Origin: an uncultured Pelagibacteraceae bacterium
GTDB lineage: Bacteria; Pseudomonadota; Alphaproteobacteria; Pelagibacterales; Pelagibacteraceae
Direction: 5' to 3'
Assembly (NCBI GenBank): GCA_902569615.1
Contig: CACFUX010000009.1
Location: 1 to 44,126, forward strand
Length of the DNA: 44,126 nt
Shown here: positions 38,036 to 44,126 of the stretch, one piece after another
Numbering within the stretch: position 1 is the first letter of the stretch
Layout: the number at the start of each line of letters is the position of its first letter
Made by a program: the position numbers and the translations under genes
The notes under the pieces: generated by a model
Database searches by the model: none
What the model saw: the letters and a program-made list of their open reading frames with translations, nothing else
Told to the model about the DNA's origin: nothing

Positions 38036-38925
38036 TCAAATATTTGATATTTCGTACTGATAAAATAGGTGATTTTCTCCTTACTGCAATATTAATTAAT
38101 TCAATTAAAAGAAATAATCCCCAATCTTATATTATAGTTGTGGCCTCTGAAAGTAATTATGATTATATTAAATCATTTAAAAACATAGATGAAGTCCTTT
38201 TACTAAAGAAAAACTTTATAAATAAACTAACTTTACTTAAAAATTTACTTATTCATAAATTTAACAGTATTATTGTTCATGATGGTAAAAATAGATCAAA
38301 TTTTATCACTTTCCTTTTAAAATCAAATTTGAAAATTTACTGCAAGCCTTCTAGAGAAATATCATATATTGCTGGTATCACAAAAATTTTAAATACTTTA
38401 AAATTCAATTTTTTAGATGATGATCTTAATACACTTAATGACAGATCATATGATAAAAATTTTGATTTAGATGGTAAATTTATTCTTTTACACTTTGATG
38501 AAAAATGGATCTATAATAAATATATTTCTAGTTACTTAAATATAGAACCTAATGAAAATGAGCTTGTTTTATTCTTTAAATCAATTGTTAATAAAACAAA
38601 AAAAAATTTAGTTGTCACGACTGGATCTACCTCCCTTGAGATATTAAATTCTATATTTAGCACTAATTTAAGTAAAAATATTTTTTTTTATAATAATTTA
38701 AATTTTATTGAACTTGAAAGTTTAGTAGACAAATGTGATTTATTAGTTGCTTGTCATGGAGCAATTTCACATGTTGCTTCTGCAAAAAATATTAGACAGA
38801 TGGATATAATAGAAAAAAAAAAAATAAATTTTTATAACAAATGGACTAGTCACTTCAGAAATCATAATTATATATATAGAAAAAATTTTAGTGATTTAAG
38901 TGAGGAAATTATTTCTAATTTATAA
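38032..38925 (+). CDS. glycosyltransferase family 9-like protein (heptosyltransferase type)
   Basis: This 297-residue protein resembles the GT9/ADP-heptose transferase family that builds the lipopolysaccharide core. It has the N-terminal FRTDKIGDFLLTAILINSIK, close to the family RxDxIGDxxL pattern. A donor-side region with VVTTGSTSLE follows, then the C-terminal CDLLVACHGAISHVASAKN, close to the usual D/G-x-x-x-H-x-A pattern. The overlap with the preceding glycosyltransferase (ATGA) supports joint function on a surface glycan. It meets the convergent recombinase with a 6-nt overlap. The substrate is unknown. Confidence 0.85.
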   Translation: MIKYLIFRTDKIGDFLLTAILINSIKRNNPQSYIIVVASESNYDYIKSFKNIDEVLLLKKNFINKLTLLKNLLIHKFNSIIVHDGKNRSNFITFLLKSNLKIYCKPSREISYIAGITKILNTLKFNFLDDDLNTLNDRSYDKNFDLDGKFILLHFDEKWIYNKYISSYLNIEPNENELVLFFKSIVNKTKKNLVVTTGSTSLEILNSIFSTNLSKNIFFYNNLNFIELESLVDKCDLLVACHGAISHVASAKNIRQMDIIEKKKINFYNKWTSHFRNHNYIYRKNFSDLSEEIISNL

Positions 38926-39837
38926 TTTTATTTTATTTAATGCGTTATTCTTAAATAAATTTGCTTCTTGAATATATCTTCTTACCATTTGAGTTGTTTT
39001 GTGTCCTGTCATTGCCATTATATTTCTTTCTTCTGCTCCAAATTCAGCTGCTGATGTAGCAAAACCTGATCTCAGACTATGACCACCATATTTATTTGGA
39101 TCTAAACCTGAAAGTAATACGTATTTTTTAATGATAAGTGCTATACTTTTATCCGATAGTTGAAATATTTTACCTGAATTAATTTGATTTGAGTTAATCC
39201 AATCCTTTAATTTTTTTACAGGACAATATGATTGATTTTCAAAGTAGGGGATTGCTTTGATCATTCCTTCACCTGACTGGTCTGTTTTTGATCTTTTTAT
39301 AAATATTTTTACTCCTTCGTTTACAAAATCTAGATCTTCGTAATCAATATTAACTAGCTCCGATCTTCTAAATCCACCTGCAAATCCTATAAGTATAATT
39401 GCCTTGTCTCTAAATTTTTTTGTTTCTGATTGTTTAACTTCATCTATTTTATTAATTATCATTTTTAAATCATTGATTAATATAGGTTTTTTTGCTTTCT
39501 GATTAGTACCTCTAACTCTTTTTATACCATGTAAATTCTCCATAATAATTGGATGTTTTGTGTCAAGATAATGCCCTTTTATCTTATGAATAACGCTTAT
39601 AGAGGCTATTCTTCGCTTTAAAGTACTAAATTTTGAGCTTGCAGCTAAGTGGGTTAGATAAATTGACAAGATTTTAGGCTCTGTAGGCATTGAATTTAAA
39701 CCATTTTTATTACAGAATGCTGAGAAATCTCTAAAATCAGCCTTATACGCTCTTAATGTATTTTCAGATTTAGAGTTCTTTAAGTTTTTTAAAGTTTCTA
39801 ATTCAAGGTTTTTTAAATCAGTTATAAGTTCATTCAT
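38920..39837 (-). CDS. Cre-like tyrosine recombinase
   Basis: This 305-residue site-specific recombinase has a complete catalytic set: Arg157 in GFRRSEL, Lys184 in KRSKTDQ, His253 and Arg256 in GGHSLRSGF, His279 in MTGHKTT, and the nucleophile Tyr288 in VRRYIQ. The N-terminal core-binding domain follows the Cre pattern: SENT near residue 24, FCNKNG near 41, PTEP at 51-54, and HGIKRVRG near 103-110. It fits Cre-like or island integrases better than XerC or XerD. A lox-like inverted repeat abuts the start codon. The region to its right holds small novel genes, so this may be an integrated element or a resolving system. Confidence 0.9.
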   Translation of the reverse strand: MNELITDLKNLELETLKNLKNSKSENTLRAYKADFRDFSAFCNKNGLNSMPTEPKILSIYLTHLAASSKFSTLKRRIASISVIHKIKGHYLDTKHPIIMENLHGIKRVRGTNQKAKKPILINDLKMIINKIDEVKQSETKKFRDKAIILIGFAGGFRRSELVNIDYEDLDFVNEGVKIFIKRSKTDQSGEGMIKAIPYFENQSYCPVKKLKDWINSNQINSGKIFQLSDKSIALIIKKYVLLSGLDPNKYGGHSLRSGFATSAAEFGAEERNIMAMTGHKTTQMVRRYIQEANLFKNNALNKIKL

Positions 39838-39838
39838 A

Positions 39839-39873
39839 ATATTTTCCGATAACCATTAATTATCGGAAGTTAT
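39839..39873. repeat. lox-like inverted repeat next to the recombinase start
   Basis: Arms of 14 bp, ATATTTTCCGATAA and TTATCGGAAGTTAT, are inverted copies of each other at 12 of 14 positions. The inner 9 bp are perfect, and the arms flank a 7-bp spacer (CCATTAA). The arm and spacer sizes resemble core sites of tyrosine recombinases (loxP 13/8/13, dif 11/6/11). The right arm ends in GAAGTTAT, as does the loxP arm. The repeat lies 1 nt upstream of the recombinase ATG and covers its ribosome-binding region, so an operator or translation-control hairpin is the alternative reading. Confidence 0.6.
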
Positions 39874-39919
39874 AATATATCACATTTCTTATGTCAAGCA
39901 AATTTGTTAAATTAAAATT

Positions 39920-40084
39920 ATGCCAAAATACGTACTTATAGGTTTAGCAATACCAATTTTATTATTTTTATTAATGAATCTTTGGTCAAAGATTAGCGAT
40001 AAAACAAAAAATAAAATAATAGCCTCTATATTTGGAATAATAGCTATTGGGTTCGTTGTTCTTATTGGGTTGCTAATTTTTTAA
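39920..40084 (+). CDS. 54-residue two-helix membrane micro-protein
   Basis: This short open frame, starting MPKYVLIGLAIPILLF, encodes two hydrophobic helices (about residues 4-22 and 35-54) joined by a charged loop (SKISDKTKNKI). It is divergent from the recombinase with an 82-nt gap that also contains the lox-like repeat. I recognise no family. The clear alternation of hydrophobic and charged segments and the fit to the free space argue that it is real, but conservation has to decide. Confidence 0.55.
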   Translation: MPKYVLIGLAIPILLFLLMNLWSKISDKTKNKIIASIFGIIAIGFVVLIGLLIF

Positions 40085-40162
40085 TTTTTTTCCCCACTAT
40101 CCACAGTTGTTAAAAAATCAATAAATTCAACAATAAAGTGATACATACAACTTACAACATCT

Positions 40163-40168
40163 GATAAT
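40163..40168 (+). promoter_or_regulatory. candidate -10 element for the structured RNA
   Basis: GATAAT matches the -10 consensus at five of six positions. Transcription would start near 40175, just before the first hairpin of the RNA candidate. No convincing -35 element is seen at the right distance, so the call is weak. Confidence 0.35.
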
Positions 40169-40174
40169 CTTAAA

Positions 40175-40363
40175 AATGAATTAAGAGGCAACTCTTAACT
40201 GGCCGATTGGGGAAAAACCGAGAGGTTCAAGCCCAGGGGGCAGAAAGTTCTGCAAAGCAGCGCTAAACATGCAGAGCGGAAGACATGGCGGTAGCGCATA
40301 CAACGACGTGTCAAAACTACTGTTCTTTGCACCGTAAAAAGTGCAAGGAAACAGGGTTTTTTT
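40175..40363 (+). ncRNA. GC-rich structured non-coding RNA candidate, family unknown
   Basis: Bases 40181-40320 are about 51% G+C by my count, against roughly 30% around them. In extremely AT-rich genomes this marks structured RNAs. Four helices can be drawn: a 7-bp hairpin closed by a GCAA tetraloop (40181-40198), GCAGA/TCTGC (40240-40253), GCGCTA/TAGCGC (40260-40297) and the terminator hairpin (40320-40354). The ORFs across it are short and unlike any protein. I could not match it to tmRNA, RNase P, SRP RNA or known riboswitches. A 6S RNA or a lineage-specific RNA remains possible. The start is estimated from the -10 element. Confidence 0.65.
40320..40363 (+). terminator. intrinsic terminator of the structured RNA
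   Basis: CTGTTCTTTGCAC (40320-40332) pairs with GTGCAAGGAAACAG (40341-40354) across an 8-nt loop with a small internal irregularity. GG and then seven T residues (40357-40363) follow. This is the clearest rho-independent terminator in the window, and it fixes the RNA strand as plus. Confidence 0.8.
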
Positions 40364-40391
40364 CATTATAATGGTCAAAAAATAAAATAAC

Positions 40392-40568
40392 ATGGGATCA
40401 ATTGACGGTGATTTACCAGCTATATGGTTTTTAATAACCTCAATTGGATTTATAATACTAAGTTTTATCCAATACAGAAATGCTGGAAAAAGTATAGAAA
40501 CCATCTTTTTATCGTCTTTAGCAATTATATTTATGATTAGTTATTTTTTACTAATTTTTTCACGTTAA
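40392..40568 (+). CDS. 58-residue two-helix membrane micro-protein
   Basis: The frame encodes a protein starting MGSIDGDLPAIWFLITSIG, with hydrophobic helices at about residues 10-27 and 38-56 separated by the polar loop QYRNAGKSIET. It starts 28 nt after the terminator T-run and ends 4 nt before ogt, so it may be co-transcribed with ogt. I recognise no family. Its layout resembles the 54-residue protein on the other side of the RNA, but their sequences are not obviously related. Confidence 0.55.
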   Translation: MGSIDGDLPAIWFLITSIGFIILSFIQYRNAGKSIETIFLSSLAIIFMISYFLLIFSR

Positions 40569-40572
40569 AAAA

Positions 40573-40842
40573 ATGAAAGGAACAAAATTTCAGATAAAAG
40601 TATGGAAATACTTAAAGAAAATACCAAGAGGAAAGGTAAAAACCTACAAAGAAGTAGCAATTGGTATAAATAAGCCTAAATCAGCAAGAGCTGTTGCAAA
40701 TGCATGTGGAAAAAACCCATATGCCCCTATAGTGCCCTGTCATCGAGTTATTAGGTCTGATGGGAAATTGGGTGGTTTTTCTGCTCCAGGTGGAACAAAG
40801 GCTAAGAAAAAACTATTAAAAAAGGAAGGTTTTTCGCTTTAG
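40573..40842 (+). CDS. ogt: methylated-DNA cysteine methyltransferase, minimal domain
   Basis: The 89-residue protein is the DNA-binding and active-site domain of the O6-alkylguanine transferases. It begins GTKFQIKVWKYLKKIPRGK and has the helix-turn-helix KSARAVANACGKN and the acceptor Cys in VPCHRVI. The N-terminal RNase H-like domain of full Ogt or AGT is missing. It thus has the length of MGMT-like ATL or minimal AGT forms, but keeps the active Cys, whereas ATL proteins replace it. It probably repairs alkylated guanine in a single-turnover reaction. Confidence 0.88.
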   Translation: MKGTKFQIKVWKYLKKIPRGKVKTYKEVAIGINKPKSARAVANACGKNPYAPIVPCHRVIRSDGKLGGFSAPGGTKAKKKLLKKEGFSL

Positions 40843-41312
40843 AAACCTTTAATATCAAGGCTTTTTTCATATATTCCATTTTTTTTTAAAAATTTTTTGT
40901 TTTCTCCCTTTAGTTGTACTATATAAGCATACATACTAAAATAAGCCCCTTCTATGCTCGATTAAACACTATATTCATAATATGCAAACCTATAGAAAAT
41001 GTGCTTTAAAATACTTATTTAAAGCTTAAATAAAACCATTTTTTATTGATTTTGCATGGTTTAATGATTTATATAAATTGCTATTTGGCTTTTCTTGGAT
41101 CAGGATTGTTTATACATCTGACTTTATTATAAAAAAATAAGTAAAATCGTCATTAATTCATTGAATAGTTTTTTGGCGTATTTCTTATGTATATATTTAT
41201 ACTATTTTATTGTGTATATAATTTTTACTTTAACTTATATAAATAATTAAATAAAATCAACTGTTTAAATTAATAATTTAAAGTAATTTATTAGAAATTA
41301 AGACATATTAAT
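40843..41312. other. AT-rich intergenic stretch without a recognisable gene
   Basis: This is the longest gene-free stretch of the window (470 nt) and lies between ogt and the convergent EamA gene. I find no tRNA, no ORF of note and no clear terminator with a T-run. A perfect 8-bp inverted repeat, TTATTTAA/TTAAATAA with a 3-nt spacer, lies at 41015-41033. A weak hairpin of the form AAGGTTT/AAACCTT overlaps the ogt stop region near 40830-40850. The sequence may be decayed DNA at the edge of an accessory block. Confidence 0.4.
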
Positions 41313-42167
41313 TTACTTATAATTCTTAAATAGCAAAACCTCATTTCTGAATATAAATACGCCAGAAGAAACAATGATTAAAAGACCAACAAAAGTCCAA
41401 ATGTCAGGAAAGTCTTTAAATACATAATAACCAAGAATTATATTAGTAACAATTTCAAAATACCCAAAAGGTGCTAACTTTGATGCATCAGCATATTTTA
41501 AAGAATAAATTAATAATATATGACCTAAGCATGCAAAGATACCCATAATACCTAGCCATAGCCATTGAATATTTGTTGGATTAACCCAAACAAAAGGAAC
41601 AATAAAGCTCGATATAATGGCCCCTACTATACCAGTTAGTAAAAGAGTTAATAATGGATTATCGGTCGAATGAAGTTTTCTAGTAATTATTAAATAAATA
41701 CCGTATAAAAATCCTGTTCCTAAGGCCGCAATGGTAGCCAGATTAAATTCTAAAAAACCAGGTCTTATTACTACTAAAGTTCCTAAAAAACCAACTATTA
41801 CAGCCACCCACCTTTTAATCCCAACTTTTTCTTTTAATATTATTGGTGATAATGCTGTAGTTACTAAGGGAGCAATAAAAGCTAAAGTTAAAGCTTTAGC
41901 CATGGATATTATTGATATTGAATAAAAAAAACAAAAATTTGCAGAAAGTAAAGTTATCCCCCTTAAAATTTGCAATTTTGGACTATCAGTAAATTTTAAA
42001 TATTCTCTAAAGAAAAAAAACATAAAAGGAAGAGTCCAAAAGACAGTAAAAAAATATCTGGCCCAAGTAATTTGTAAAAAAGATAATTCAGAAGATAAAT
42101 ATTTTGCGATAGTGTCCATAAAAGGTAACACTATCCATGCTGATAAATTCAGAATTATAGCTCTCAT
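41313..42167 (-). CDS. EamA family (DMT superfamily) transporter
   Basis: This 284-residue inner-membrane protein has ten hydrophobic helices in two EamA repeats. The first repeat starts LNLSAWIVLPFMDTIAKYLS and the second around LGTGFLYGIYLIITRKL. Members of this family export small metabolites, including threonine and homoserine in RhtA. It overlaps the AEC carrier by 1 nt (TAATG) in an operon headed by homoserine dehydrogenase, so an amino-acid role is plausible but not shown. Confidence 0.88.
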   Translation of the reverse strand: MRAIILNLSAWIVLPFMDTIAKYLSSELSFLQITWARYFFTVFWTLPFMFFFFREYLKFTDSPKLQILRGITLLSANFCFFYSISIISMAKALTLAFIAPLVTTALSPIILKEKVGIKRWVAVIVGFLGTLVVIRPGFLEFNLATIAALGTGFLYGIYLIITRKLHSTDNPLLTLLLTGIVGAIISSFIVPFVWVNPTNIQWLWLGIMGIFACLGHILLIYSLKYADASKLAPFGYFEIVTNIILGYYVFKDFPDIWTFVGLLIIVSSGVFIFRNEVLLFKNYK

Positions 42168-43069
42168 TATGCAAAATATTTAAGAGCAATAAATACGATA
42201 ATTGGAACTGTAACAAAAGATAATACAGTTGATACAAAAATCATACTAGCAACATCATCTACTGTTTTTTTTGGAGAATATAATGAACCAACAAGAAAAT
42301 TTAAAATTGCACTAGGCATTGAGCATTGAATCAAAAGAACACCTGCAGCAAAACCTGATAAATTAAAATAATAGATAATATAGAAACCAATTAAAGGACC
42401 TATTATAACCCTCGCTAAAGAAGATATTAAAGATTTTTTAAAAGAGAAAACCTTTAATCTTGTCAATGCGATTCCAAGCGACATTAGTATTAAAAATATT
42501 GTTGCGTACATTAGTAAAAAGGTTGTATTTTCTACAAATATAGGTAATTCGATACGATAATATAAAAGAATAACCGAAAAAATAATCGTATAAAAAGGTG
42601 GACTTTTTAAAATTACATTAAAACTTATCTTTCGATCAGCCAAGAACACTCCAACAGTAAAATGAAACAAAATAATTAATGCTGTAATTGCTGCTGCAAC
42701 ACCTAAACCTTCATATCCATATGCAAATAAACAAATTGGAAATCCCATATTGCCAGTATTAGGCATCATAAATGGAGGCAGCTCCCTTATAATATCCTTT
42801 GATTTAAGAAAAAATAAAAAAATTACCCCTACTAATGCAAATGCAATGATCGCTATTAAGTAATAAAAAAAATAATCTAAGAACACGCCAAATGAAACAT
42901 TTTTTACATTTAATGCATAAATTATCATTGCTGGAGAACCAACATTTGCTGCAAAGCTAGTAATAAAGGATGTATCGAATTTTTTATCCTTTTTTCCTAT
43001 ATAATAACCAATACCAATCACAAAAAAGACTGGGAATAATACCTCAAATAACTTGATATAAATTTCCAT
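42167..43069 (-). CDS. AEC family (auxin efflux carrier-like) transporter
   Basis: The 300-residue protein has about ten helices and matches the AEC/membrane transport family. It has VLFPVFFVIGIGYYIGKK at the start, PAMIIYALNVKNV, the central PNTGNMGFPICLFAYG and CSMPSAILNFLVGSLY. Bacterial members include malate and other dicarboxylate carriers; the substrate here is unknown. It is 1 nt from the hom stop and overlaps the EamA gene, so the three form one unit. Confidence 0.9.
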   Translation of the reverse strand: MEIYIKLFEVLFPVFFVIGIGYYIGKKDKKFDTSFITSFAANVGSPAMIIYALNVKNVSFGVFLDYFFYYLIAIIAFALVGVIFLFFLKSKDIIRELPPFMMPNTGNMGFPICLFAYGYEGLGVAAAITALIILFHFTVGVFLADRKISFNVILKSPPFYTIIFSVILLYYRIELPIFVENTTFLLMYATIFLILMSLGIALTRLKVFSFKKSLISSLARVIIGPLIGFYIIYYFNLSGFAAGVLLIQCSMPSAILNFLVGSLYSPKKTVDDVASMIFVSTVLSFVTVPIIVFIALKYFA

Positions 43070-43070
43070 G

Positions 43071-44126
43071 TCAGAAAAGTCTTATTCTTGTGGGAATTTT
43101 TAATATATTTTTATTAGTATTTAATGATTTTAAACATTTGTTAGCATTTAACTCGTTTGTTTCGTGTGTAATAATTATAATGGAAGCTTTCTTATTTTTA
43201 TGGTCAGGAATTTGAATAAGTCTTTCAACAGAAATATTACTACTAGCTAATGATTTTGTAATTTGTGATAAAATACCTGGTTTGTCATTAACTTCAAATC
43301 TTAGATACAAAGAGTTTGAATATTTCATTACATCATAAGAGGAAATAGATTTACGCTTCTTACTTGAAACTCCGAAAGGAAATTTAATATTACCTCTTAA
43401 TATAGATAACAAATCAGACATAAGAGCAGATGAAGTTGGTCCTGGTCCAGCTCCCTCGCCTTGTAAAACACTCTCACCAACGGGATAACCATTTAAAATA
43501 ACTGCATTCATAACACCTGATACATTTGATATGTAAGTATCTCTTTTAACCAAACATGGGTGTACTCTTTCAAAAAGTTTATTGTTAACCAATTCAGTTA
43601 TTCCTAATAGCTTGATTCTATAATTAAGCTGTTTTGATATTTCAATATCTTTAAATTCAATATTTTCAATTCCTTCCATTAAACATTTTTTTTTGGATAT
43701 ATTTTTATTGAATGACAATGAAGATAGAATTCTAATTTTAGCTAAAGCATCATAACCATTTAAATCAAGTTTTGGATTACCGGGTTCAGCGTAACCATGC
43801 TTCTGAGCTTTTTTTAAGACATTCGTAAATGAATCTTTTGTATTTTCCATTTCAGATAATATATAGTTGCAAGTACCATTTAATATGCCATACACTTTAT
43901 CTATTTTGTTAGTGGCTAAACTTTCCTTTATAGTTCTCAAAATTGGAATACCTCCTGCTACAGAAGCTTCAAATTCTAAATTTACTTTATTTCTTTCAGC
44001 TAGCTTGGATAAATAGTCTCCATGAGTAGATATTAATGCTTTATTAGGTGTTATTACGTGAATTTTATTATTTAACGCAGTTTCAACTATTTTTTTTGAA
44101 ATTCCATCTTTTAATCCAATGCATTC
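43071..44126 (-). CDS. hom: homoserine dehydrogenase, 5' end missing
   Basis: Hom reduces aspartate semialdehyde to homoserine, the branch point to threonine and methionine. The minus-strand frame is open to the right edge of the window. Residues upstream of the TTG at 43940 (ECIGLKDGISKKIVE, VITPNKALIS and EFEASVAGGIPI) belong to the conserved catalytic domain, so that codon is internal and the gene is truncated by the window. The catalytic part continues as YGILNGTCNYILSEM, AEPGNPKLDLNGYDALAKI and GEGAGPGPTSSALMSDLL. A C-terminal ACT domain begins near LYLRFEVNDKPGILSQITKSL and could give threonine feedback control. Confidence 0.96.
   Translation of the reverse strand, partial: ECIGLKDGISKKIVETALNNKIHVITPNKALISTHGDYLSKLAERNKVNLEFEASVAGGIPILRTIKESLATNKIDKVYGILNGTCNYILSEMENTKDSFTNVLKKAQKHGYAEPGNPKLDLNGYDALAKIRILSSLSFNKNISKKKCLMEGIENIEFKDIEISKQLNYRIKLLGITELVNNKLFERVHPCLVKRDTYISNVSGVMNAVILNGYPVGESVLQGEGAGPGPTSSALMSDLLSILRGNIKFPFGVSSKKRKSISSYDVMKYSNSLYLRFEVNDKPGILSQITKSLASSNISVERLIQIPDHKNKKASIIIITHETNELNANKCLKSLNTNKNILKIPTRIRLF

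Noticed and set aside
40097..40105. CTATCCACA, an 8 of 9 match to a DnaA box, suggesting a replication origin.
   Set aside because: It is a single copy without further boxes or origin genes such as dnaA, dnaN or parAB in the window.
40222..40236. A T-loop-like GGTTCAAGCCC within the RNA candidate, suggesting the acceptor piece of a two-piece tmRNA or a tRNA remnant.
   Set aside because: The flanks do not form a 5-bp T stem, no CCA follows, and no tag-coding segment is nearby.
40181..40504. A 107-codon minus-strand reading frame across the GC-rich island.
   Set aside because: It runs through the stems and terminator of the RNA candidate, resembles no protein and opposes the 58-residue frame. 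It is open by virtue of the unusual base composition.
41015..41033. A perfect 8-bp inverted repeat in the AT-rich gap as a terminator or regulatory site.
   Set aside because: It consists almost only of A and T, has no following T-run, and such repeats are expected by chance at this composition.
43938..43940. TTG at 43940 as the start of a short homoserine dehydrogenase.
   Set aside because: Conserved catalytic-domain residues continue upstream in frame to the right edge, so the gene is cut by the window.

Overview
The window is a very AT-rich (roughly 70% A+T), densely packed bacterial chromosome segment. Gene content and order point to a streamlined marine alphaproteobacterium of the Pelagibacterales (SAR11) type. 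The supporting signs are argS-nagZ-scpAB-tatABC-serS in one run, yajC-secD-secF, an NDUFS4-like complex I subunit beside tRNA-Pro, class II fructose bisphosphatase, many 1-14 nt gene overlaps and few gaps over 100 nt. This placement is inferred from content only; no rRNA is present.

Layout. 1-6831: plus-strand run from a left-truncated argS through a small membrane protein, nagZ, scpA, scpB, tatA, tatB, tatC and serS. 6886-9641: yajC-secD-secF, the accessory part of the Sec translocase. 9651-13160 (minus): a urate-oxidase-N-like membrane protein and uvrA. 13252-18454 (plus): ssb, gyrA, coaD, a periplasmic cyclophilin and tgt, then tRNA-Lys. 18588-22432: a Tat-type M48 lipoprotein protease (minus), a DUF502 membrane protein, recG (minus) and sdhE, which diverges from recG over a palindromic promoter. 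22437-30969: tRNA-Ser (minus), then a tightly overlapping run rarD-mltB-rlpA-like-dacC-tmk-holB-metG-tatD-MBL hydrolase. 30964-33140 (minus): glutathione peroxidase, nhaA and a zinc-ribbon membrane protein. 33235-35539: tRNA-Pro, the NDUFS4-like gene, an SbmA/BacA-like transporter and glpX.

35575-40842 is the accessory-looking part. tRNA-Glu is followed at once by a GIY-YIG nuclease, a 710-aa double glycosyltransferase and a GT9-like glycosyltransferase. Convergent to these is a Cre-like tyrosine recombinase whose start codon abuts a lox-like 14/7/14 inverted repeat. Beyond it lie two unannotated two-helix micro-proteins flanking a GC-rich, strongly structured RNA candidate with its own terminator, then a minimal alkyltransferase. 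A 470-bp gene-poor AT-rich stretch follows. 41313-44126 (minus) is a right-truncated homoserine dehydrogenase in an operon with an AEC carrier and an EamA transporter.

The most interesting points are the structured RNA candidate at about 40175-40363, the Cre-like recombinase with its lox-like site, a queuine tRNA-ribosyltransferase that has lost all three zinc cysteines while keeping its catalytic residues, and two tRNA genes placed 4-5 nt before an ORF so that tRNA 3' processing would leave almost leaderless mRNAs.
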